DNA of 58,506 bases from Rhodobacter calidifons (GTDB lineage Bacteria > Pseudomonadota > Alphaproteobacteria > Rhodobacterales > Rhodobacteraceae), in NCBI RefSeq assembly GCF_011174775.1, contig NZ_JAANHS010000016.1, positions 1-58,506 on the forward strand. The letters are read 5' to 3'. Below are positions 53,413-58,506 of this stretch, piece after piece (positions within the stretch are counted from its first letter, which is position 1; the number at the start of each line of letters is the position of its first letter). A program made the translations under genes and the position numbers. Below the pieces are notes generated by a model, which saw nothing but the letters and a program-made list of their open reading frames with translations, did no database searches and was not told the DNA's origin.

Positions 53413-54351
53413 TCAACTGTCGCCGCCGGTCAGCCGGCGCGCAAGGGAATTGACGATGGGGCGGGCTTCGGCAGCGGTCATGCCGGGGCGCAGCTCGCGG
53501 CTGTAAAGGATGCGCAGCAGAAGCTCGTCGTGATCGGTCAGCAGCGCGAACTCCTCGTCGTCGTTGAAGATCGAGGGCCGCGCGCGGGGCGAATCGTTCG
53601 GCAGGCCAAGCCCTTGCGTCAGTTCCTCGTGCAGGCAGGACAGGCGCAGAAGGTCGGGATGTTCGGCGCGGATCACCGCGAAGGCCCGGGTGTAGGCCCC
53701 CCTGTCGTTGTCGGCCAGCGCATAGACCAGGCAGTAGGTGGACCGCGGCATGTCGGTGATCCCGGCCACTTCCGATGGGCCAAGGCCGGGCAGGGCGGCG
53801 CGGATGACCGGTCCCAGCGCCTCGCGTTCGTCCTCCGAGACGATGTGGATCAGGAAGTTCGGCGCCCGTTCATCGACCGAGATCGGATGGCCGGTGATCC
53901 GCGACAGACGCGCGGCGAAACTGGCGACCCGCGCCCGGTCGGTCGCCTGCCGGTCCGGCGGCACGCTGGCGCCGAAGCGCAGCCCGATGCGCACCGGGAT
54001 CTCCCACCGTCGCAGGCTGCTTTCGGTCTCTTCGCGCACAAAGCCGCCCGGGGCGCGACGATATTCGTCGAACAGCGCGATGCGCATGAAATTGTCGGCC
54101 AGCATCCGGTCGGTGAAGGGAATGTCGGCGCCACCGTCGGTGCGCAGCATGCCCTGGGACAGCAGCGACTGCTGCACCCGGGCGTAATAGGCCATGGCCG
54201 CCGCGCTTTTCGCCGAGGGCGGAAGGGGTTCTGCCGGCGCGGGGGCCGCGGGCAGAGCCGGGCGGTCCACGGGTCCCGAGGCGATACAGCCGGCCAGGGC
54301 AAGGCAGGCAGCACCGGTCACAAGCGATCCGACTGTCGGGCTGCGTACCAT
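53413..54351 (-). CDS. DUF2927-type lipoprotein
   Basis: A predicted periplasmic lipoprotein of 312 residues, with lipobox LALAGC near residue 22. The body has the DUF2927 pattern, including CLHEELTQGLGLPNDS, a peptidase-like HE motif, and DDEEFALLTDHDELLLRILYS. Whether it hydrolyses peptides is not known. It lies 16 bases after telA in the same operon, so it is the outer-compartment partner of an otherwise cytoplasmic and inner-membrane set. Confidence 0.84.
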   Translation of the reverse strand: MVRSPTVGSLVTGAACLALAGCIASGPVDRPALPAAPAPAEPLPPSAKSAAAMAYYARVQQSLLSQGMLRTDGGADIPFTDRMLADNFMRIALFDEYRRAPGGFVREETESSLRRWEIPVRIGLRFGASVPPDRQATDRARVASFAARLSRITGHPISVDERAPNFLIHIVSEDEREALGPVIRAALPGLGPSEVAGITDMPRSTYCLVYALADNDRGAYTRAFAVIRAEHPDLLRLSCLHEELTQGLGLPNDSPRARPSIFNDDEEFALLTDHDELLLRILYSRELRPGMTAAEARPIVNSLARRLTGGDS

Positions 54352-54367
54352 GCCGTCGCGCCGGGCC

Positions 54368-55540
54368 TCAGGCCGAAGCCGCGGGCGTGATCTGGCGCGC
54401 CCTGGCCGCGGCCAGCGTGTCGCGCAGTTCCGCCTCCATCTTCACCAGTTCTTCCTCGGCCCTGGCGCGCCGCGCCTTGCCTTCGTCGGCGATGGCCAGG
54501 CTTTCGTTGATCGTGGCGATCAGGGTCGCATTGGCCGCCTTCACCGTCTCGATGTCGAAGACGCCGCGCTCCATCTCTTCGCGCACCACCTTGTTCGCCT
54601 GTTGCAGGTTCTCGGCGTTCGACTTCAGCAGTTCGTTGGTCAGGTCGTTGGCCTCGCGCACCGCCTGAGCCGCCTCTTTCGAGCGCTGGATCGTCACCGC
54701 CTGGGCCAGCTGGGTTTCCCACAGCGGCACGGTGTTGACGAGGGTGGAGTTGATCTTCGTCACCAGCGACTTGTCATTTTCCTGCACCAGTCGGATCGAG
54801 GGCAGCGACTGCATCGTCACCTGCCGCGTCAGCCGCAGGTCGTGTACCCGGCGTTCCAGGTCATCGCGTGCGGCGCGCAGGTCGCGCAGTTCCTGGGCCT
54901 TCATCACCTGATCGGCCTCGGGCGCGGCGGCGACCTCGGCCTCTTTCGCCGGAATCGTCACCGAATCCGTCTCGGCCAGCTTGGCCTCGCCGGCGGCGAT
55001 ATACAGGGCCAGTTCGTTGTAGAAGGTCAGCGTCTTTTCATAGAGGATGTCCAGGCTCTTGATATCCTTGAGCAAGGTGTGCTCGTGCGTCAGAAGCTCG
55101 CTGGTGATCCGGTCGATCTGGGCCTGCACTTCCTCGTATTTCGCGACGAATTCGGCGAAGGGGGCGGCGCGGCCCAGAAGCCTTTCCCACCAGCTGGCCT
55201 CGCGGCGCAGGTCCAGCTCGTCCGCGCCGAAGCCGCGGATCGTGGTGACGATCTTGCGCAAGGAGTCGCCCGCCGGGCCGACATCCTTGTTCTTTACATC
55301 CTGCAACATCGCCTGGCTTATGACCTGAAGTTCGGCCTGGGCGGCCGAGCCGAAGGAAATGATCGACTGCGTGTTGGCCAGGTCCACCTCGGCCATGCGC
55401 TTGCGGATTTCCTCGGCCTGGGGGGCGGAGGCCTCTTCCAGCGGCACGACCTCGGCCATGGGCTCGGGCAGGATGACGGCGGTGACCTTCTCGACCTCGG
55501 TCAGAAGGGCCTGGGCATTGGCTTGGACAGTGTCGGACAT
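54368..55540 (-). CDS. TelA family toxic-anion resistance protein
   Basis: A largely helical protein of 390 residues, typical of TelA/KlaA-like proteins linked to tellurite and cell-envelope stress. Recognisable parts are FGSAAQAELQVISQAML, long coiled-coil-like segments such as RAARDDLERRVHDLRLTRQVTMQS and SIRLVQENDKSLVTKINSTL. GAAGGA lies seven bases before ATG at 55540; the in-frame ATG at 55561 is less likely. It is flanked by xpaC and the DUF2927 gene. Confidence 0.9.
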   Translation of the reverse strand: MSDTVQANAQALLTEVEKVTAVILPEPMAEVVPLEEASAPQAEEIRKRMAEVDLANTQSIISFGSAAQAELQVISQAMLQDVKNKDVGPAGDSLRKIVTTIRGFGADELDLRREASWWERLLGRAAPFAEFVAKYEEVQAQIDRITSELLTHEHTLLKDIKSLDILYEKTLTFYNELALYIAAGEAKLAETDSVTIPAKEAEVAAAPEADQVMKAQELRDLRAARDDLERRVHDLRLTRQVTMQSLPSIRLVQENDKSLVTKINSTLVNTVPLWETQLAQAVTIQRSKEAAQAVREANDLTNELLKSNAENLQQANKVVREEMERGVFDIETVKAANATLIATINESLAIADEGKARRARAEEELVKMEAELRDTLAAARARQITPAASA

Positions 55541-55557
55541 CTGGGTTTCCTTCAGGG

Positions 55558-56424
55558 TCAATGGTCAAGCTTGAGGCGGTCGCGCAGGACGGCGATCTCG
55601 ACGTCCAGGTCGGTGCGGCTGTTGGTAAGGAAGGTTTTCGACTTTTCCGCGAAGGTTGTTTCAAGATCGGCCAGCAGCGATTCGTAATCGGCACGCGCGG
55701 CGGCATCGCGGCTTCGGGCGTAGTGGTCGGCGAACTTGACCGTCGCGTCCCGGGCCCCCATCAGATAGACCGACAGATACTTGCGCGCCGCCGTCAGGTC
55801 GCCCGGGTCGGATTCGATGGTGCGGAACAGGCCCCGAGCCGTCGCGGCAAACTGGTCCACCCGCCGTTCCAGCCCCCGGTCGCCCGCGCGCAGGATCGCG
55901 TCCCTCATCGCGGCCAGATGCGCCTCGCCTTCCTCTACCGCCCGGGCCACGCGGCCGGTCTGGAAGGCGTCGATCCCCTCCATCCCCTTGTCGGCCATCG
56001 GGTCCGGCCCGAAGGCCCCCAGATGCAGCCCCGCGCCCACCAGCGCGAAGAGCAGCGGATAGACGATCCCGTGGTCGGCGATCAGCCCGCCCACCGCCAG
56101 CGCCGCGCCGGTCAGCGCCGCCCCCAGAAGCTTGCGCGGCAGCGCCGGGCGCCGGGCGATCCTGCGGGCGTCATAGGCGGCCTCGGCCCGCATCCCCTCG
56201 CGTGTGAGCCAGGCGGACAGGATCAGCAGGCCCCCGGCGGCCAGGCCCATCAGCATCTCGCGCGGGCCGTCGCCGAAGGCCGGGAACAGGAACAGGAAGG
56301 CGCTGAGGAACAGGATCGAGGCCCGCCAGCCCCCCTTCGGCCGCAGATCCGCCGGGGCGGGTGCCTGTGCCGGGGGGCGGTTGGCCTGCGGCGAATACCT
56401 GCCGCCGAAACGCTCGGCCATCAT
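55558..56424 (-). CDS. XpaC family protein (5-bromo-4-chloroindolyl phosphate hydrolysis family)
   Basis: A membrane-associated protein of 288 residues. Hydrophobic segments occur near 37-50, 58-75 and 105-135, and the C-terminal half (about 150-280) is the helical XpaC domain, with DLTAARKYLSVYLMGARDATVKFADHYARS. XpaC and TelA genes are commonly adjacent. The start codon ATGATG overlaps the stop of the 27-codon ORF at 56421, indicating translational coupling. The molecular function is not known. Confidence 0.85.
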   Translation of the reverse strand: MMAERFGGRYSPQANRPPAQAPAPADLRPKGGWRASILFLSAFLFLFPAFGDGPREMLMGLAAGGLLILSAWLTREGMRAEAAYDARRIARRPALPRKLLGAALTGAALAVGGLIADHGIVYPLLFALVGAGLHLGAFGPDPMADKGMEGIDAFQTGRVARAVEEGEAHLAAMRDAILRAGDRGLERRVDQFAATARGLFRTIESDPGDLTAARKYLSVYLMGARDATVKFADHYARSRDAAARADYESLLADLETTFAEKSKTFLTNSRTDLDVEIAVLRDRLKLDH

Positions 56425-56504
56425 GCGCCTCCGGACCAGGCGACATAGGCGACAAGCATCACCAGCAGGACCAGCGAGAGGTTCCGGAGCCCGGTTCCCG
56501 ACAT
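56421..56504 (-). CDS. 27-residue membrane peptide at head of the TelA operon
   Basis: A short ORF of 27 codons, MSGTGLRNLSLVLLVMLVAY then a tail ending WSGGA. The peptide is essentially a single hydrophobic span. An excellent ribosome site, GGAGGT, lies five bases before its ATG, and its TGA is embedded in the ATGATG start of xpaC. It may be a real membrane microprotein or a leader that controls translation of xpaC. No comparison could be made. Confidence 0.62.
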   Translation of the reverse strand: MSGTGLRNLSLVLLVMLVAYVAWSGGA

Positions 56505-56626
56505 TCCGTGACCTCCTGCAATTGCACCTTGGCCGACCTTAGCCGAGGAGTCGGATTCATGCCAGCGCGACCGGGGGGAAATCGGCGTCATTCTTCCCCG
56601 CCGGCGCGGGTCGGGACGGCGCCGGT

Positions 56627-57679
56627 TCAGCCCTTCCTGGGCCCGCCCGCGCGGGGGCCGCCGGGCCGCGCGGGGCGGCCGGCCGCGGGCCGGTCCGAGA
56701 CCTTGCGGCCAGAGGGGCGGGTGATCGCCGACCAGGCATCGGAAAGCTCCTGCAATCCTTCACCCGGCTTCAGTCTGGCCTTGGGCGGCTTGGCCGGCTT
56801 GTCCCTGGCCCCTGCCCGGGGCGGTTTGGCGGCCGTCTGCGCGGCGGGCTTCGCGGCAGGCTTCGGCGCGGCCTTGCGTCCGGCGGGTTCTGGCCGCGCG
56901 CTGTCGCCGCCTAGCCCCAGCTGATCGCGCAGGATGCGGGGCTTCACCTCCTCGACCTCGCCGGGCTGCAACTCGCCCAGCCGGAAGGGGCCGTAGGAAA
57001 TGCGGATCAGCCGGTTCACCGTCAGCCCGATATGCGACATCGCGCGGCGGATCTCGCGGTTCTTGCCCTCGCGCAGGCCGACGGTCAGCCAGGCATTGGC
57101 GCCCTGATGGCGGTCAAGCCTGACCTCCATCGGCTGGAACCGCTCGCCCTCGACGGTGACGCCCTTGCGCAGGGGTTCGAGGTCCGGGTCGGTCGGGTTC
57201 CCCTTCACCCGCACCCGGTATTTCCGCAGCCAGCCGGTGGAGGGCAGTTCCAGCCGCCGCTTCAGTTCGCCGTCGTTGGTAAGCAGCAGCAGCCCCTCGG
57301 AGTTCAGGTCCAGGCGACCCACCGACATGACGCGGGGCATGTCCTCGGGCAGGTGGTCGAACACGGTGTCGCGGCCCTTCTCGTCGGCCGCCGAGGTCAC
57401 CAGACCCTCGGGCTTGTAGTAAAGCCACAGGCGCGGCGGTTCGGGCTGGCCCACGGGCTCGCCGCGCACGGTGATCCTGTCCCGGGGCGTGACGTTCAGG
57501 GCCGGCGAGGTGATGACCTTGCCGTTGACCTGCACTTCGCCCAGTTCGATCAGCCGCTCGGCCTCGCGCCGCGAGGCGATGCCGGCGCGAGACAGGACCT
57601 TGGCGATGCGTTCGCCTTCGGGCGCGTCGGTCGCCTTGGCGGGCGTCTTCGGGGCGGGGGGCTTTTCTTTTCCGGCCAT
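56627..57679 (-). CDS. rRNA pseudouridine synthase (RluB/RsuA family)
   Basis: A pseudouridine synthase of 350 residues. An S4 RNA-binding domain (about 23-70) precedes the catalytic domain with D124 in GRLDLNSEGLLLL and the late GKNREIRRAM. GAAGGAT eight bases upstream favours ATG at 57679; an ATG at 57688 would add three residues. Residues about 260-350 form a basic Ala/Pro/Lys/Arg-rich tail that probably contacts RNA. It is divergent from tadA. Confidence 0.92.
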   Translation of the reverse strand: MAGKEKPPAPKTPAKATDAPEGERIAKVLSRAGIASRREAERLIELGEVQVNGKVITSPALNVTPRDRITVRGEPVGQPEPPRLWLYYKPEGLVTSAADEKGRDTVFDHLPEDMPRVMSVGRLDLNSEGLLLLTNDGELKRRLELPSTGWLRKYRVRVKGNPTDPDLEPLRKGVTVEGERFQPMEVRLDRHQGANAWLTVGLREGKNREIRRAMSHIGLTVNRLIRISYGPFRLGELQPGEVEEVKPRILRDQLGLGGDSARPEPAGRKAAPKPAAKPAAQTAAKPPRAGARDKPAKPPKARLKPGEGLQELSDAWSAITRPSGRKVSDRPAAGRPARPGGPRAGGPRKG

Positions 57680-57733
57680 GGGGCACATCCTTCGGGCCTT
57701 GGTGGCCGGGATGCGCAGGATAGTGATGCGGGC

Positions 57734-58198
57734 ATGAAAGAGCAACGCGAAGGCTTCCGGTCGTTCATGTCCCTGGCGCTGGACGAGGCGCGCGCGGCGG
57801 CGGCGCGAGGCGAGGTGCCCGTGGGCGCCGTGGTGGTCCGGGTCGACGAGGTGCTGGCGCGGGCCGGGAACCGGACGCGGGAGCTGTCCGATCCGACGGC
57901 CCATGCCGAGATGCTGGCGATCCGCGAGGCCTGCCGGATCACTGGGTCGGAGCGGCTGGTGGGCTGCGACCTCTATGTCACGCTGGAGCCCTGCGCGATG
58001 TGCGCCGCCGCGATCTCGGCGGCGCGGGTCGGGCGGCTGTACTATGGGGCGGCGGACCCGAAGTCGGGCGGGGTGACCGTCGGCGCGCGGGTCTTCAGCC
58101 ACCCCCAGTGCCACCACGTCCCCGAGGTCTATGACGGCATCGGGGCAGCGGAGGCGGAGGCCCTGCTGAAGGCGTTCTTCGCGGACCGACGGGGGTAG
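57734..58198 (+). CDS. tadA: tRNA adenosine(34) deaminase
   Basis: Converts the wobble adenosine of tRNA-Arg to inosine. It has 154 residues with the zinc motifs TAHAEMLA (His, catalytic Glu) and EPCAMCAAA (two Cys). ATG at 57734 is used; an alternative ATG at 57767 would remove 11 residues without touching the domain. It is divergent from the pseudouridine synthase gene, a common neighbourhood. Confidence 0.93.
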   Translation: MKEQREGFRSFMSLALDEARAAAARGEVPVGAVVVRVDEVLARAGNRTRELSDPTAHAEMLAIREACRITGSERLVGCDLYVTLEPCAMCAAAISAARVGRLYYGAADPKSGGVTVGARVFSHPQCHHVPEVYDGIGAAEAEALLKAFFADRRG

Positions 58199-58427
58199 CT
58201 GACCACGCGCGGGCAGATTTTCTTGCCTTATGATTTCAATGGCTTGGCTGTGGGCGGTAGGGTGTGGTTAACTCAAGTTCCAAGTGCAACGGTTGTTGGT
58301 GTTTTTTCGAGTTCCTCGGCGAGGGCCTGGGCAGTGTCCCACGACGTGGTGTAGGAGGCCGCGCGCGGAGCCTTCGGCGTAGCGCAGCGCGCGGCCGGGG
58401 GTGACGCTGGCGGTCATCGCCGATCTT
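58199..58427. other. Non-coding end region, possible insertion-sequence remnant
   Basis: No gene with credible coding character is seen in these 229 bases. GC drops near 58215-58320. On the minus strand GTTGCACTTGGAACTTGAG (58290-58272) resembles the ends of IS30-family elements as I remember them, but I find no transposase sequence beside it, so the assignment is weak. Confidence 0.35.
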
Positions 58428-58506
58428 CGGAGATGGGGTGGATGCCGCTCTCCCCTGACGGCATTGCGATGTGCCAAACTCGTGGTGTCGAAGCACAAGC
58501 TGTAGG
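58428..58506. repeat. 79-bp terminal inverted repeat, right copy
   Basis: Exact reverse complement of bases 1-79. The two copies point the same sequence inward from both ends, which fits two oppositely oriented copies of one repeat bounding the contig. Confidence 0.9.

Noticed and set aside
51148-56504. Phage-derived operon (because SPFH 'virion core' and zinc-ribbon names occur in phage annotations)
   Set aside because: No capsid, tail, integrase or lysis genes are present; the set fits chromosomal envelope-stress genes better.
58272-58506. Complete IS30-family insertion sequence at the right end
   Set aside because: Only a short terminal-repeat-like string is seen; no transposase helix-turn-helix or DDE motif lies in the remaining bases.
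1-58506. tRNA, rRNA or CRISPR array
   Set aside because: I found no cloverleaf with a T-loop consensus, no rRNA signature and no regularly spaced direct repeats while reading both strands.

Overview
The window reads as a chromosomal segment of a high-GC alphaproteobacterium. Rhodobacteraceae (Rhodobacterales) is the best fit. The support is: an RpoH-type sigma factor resembling the Rhodobacter RpoHII type behind a TGATCC promoter element; a CdhR-like regulator beside carnitine catabolism genes; a MoeB with an N-terminal membrane region; and recurring GC-rich intergenic elements of the 'ACCCCCGGGATATTT...GACAGATGAAAG' type. I see no rRNA, tRNA, phage or CRISPR. The first and last 79 bases are perfect inverted repeats of each other, so the window is probably a whole assembly contig that breaks in copies of one repeat.

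Layout. (1) 0.1-2.7 kb: a ligase-associated exonuclease and an ATP-dependent DNA ligase (DNA repair pair). (2) 2.8-4.6 kb: a PfkB sugar kinase and a lactonase-like amidohydrolase. (3) 4.9-6.0 kb: a lower-GC redoxin/2-oxoglutarate oxygenase fusion, probably acquired. (4) 6.2-22 kb: a large sugar-catabolism block. It holds a UxaA-family dehydratase, GntR regulator, sugar isomerase, aldo/keto reductase, an SgcQ(BtpA)/SgcX(M42)/FGGY-kinase operon, a full carbohydrate ABC transporter, two FucU/RbsD mutarotases, a ribokinase and a DeoR regulator. Three copies of one palindromic 16-base motif sit in its three divergent promoter regions and look like operators of the local GntR protein. (5) 22.2-29.6 kb: a glycine betaine-type ABC transporter with a tandem-fused permease, a choline-kinase-like protein and a dimethylglycine/sarcosine dehydrogenase-like flavoprotein. 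(6) 29.6-42.5 kb: housekeeping genes (comM, a GST, cobC/cobU, rpoH, coaBC, dut, moeB), a frameshifted amidase, an amino-acid ABC transporter without its ATPase, and an M3 oligopeptidase. (7) 42.6-50.6 kb: a carnitine cluster with CdhR-like regulator, dehydrocarnitine cleavage enzyme, a small lipoprotein, a carnitine dehydrogenase-thioesterase fusion, acyl-CoA dehydrogenase, ADP-forming CoA ligase and a CaiD-like hydratase. (8) 51.1-56.5 kb: an operon encoding a zinc-ribbon membrane protein, SPFH-GYF protein, DUF2927 lipoprotein, TelA, XpaC and a 27-residue membrane peptide. (9) 56.6-58.2 kb: an rRNA pseudouridine synthase and TadA.

How the parts work together. Regions 5 and 7 make a coherent route: carnitine to dehydrocarnitine to betainyl-CoA to glycine betaine, with uptake and later N-demethylation encoded in region 5. 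Region 4 is the best candidate for an undescribed system: a sugar pathway with an oxidative and a phosphorylative arm whose substrate I cannot assign, held together by shared operators. Region 8 resembles the Bacillus YdjG/YdjI membrane-stress genes combined with TelA and XpaC, without PspA. All functions are inferred from sequence; no database search was run.
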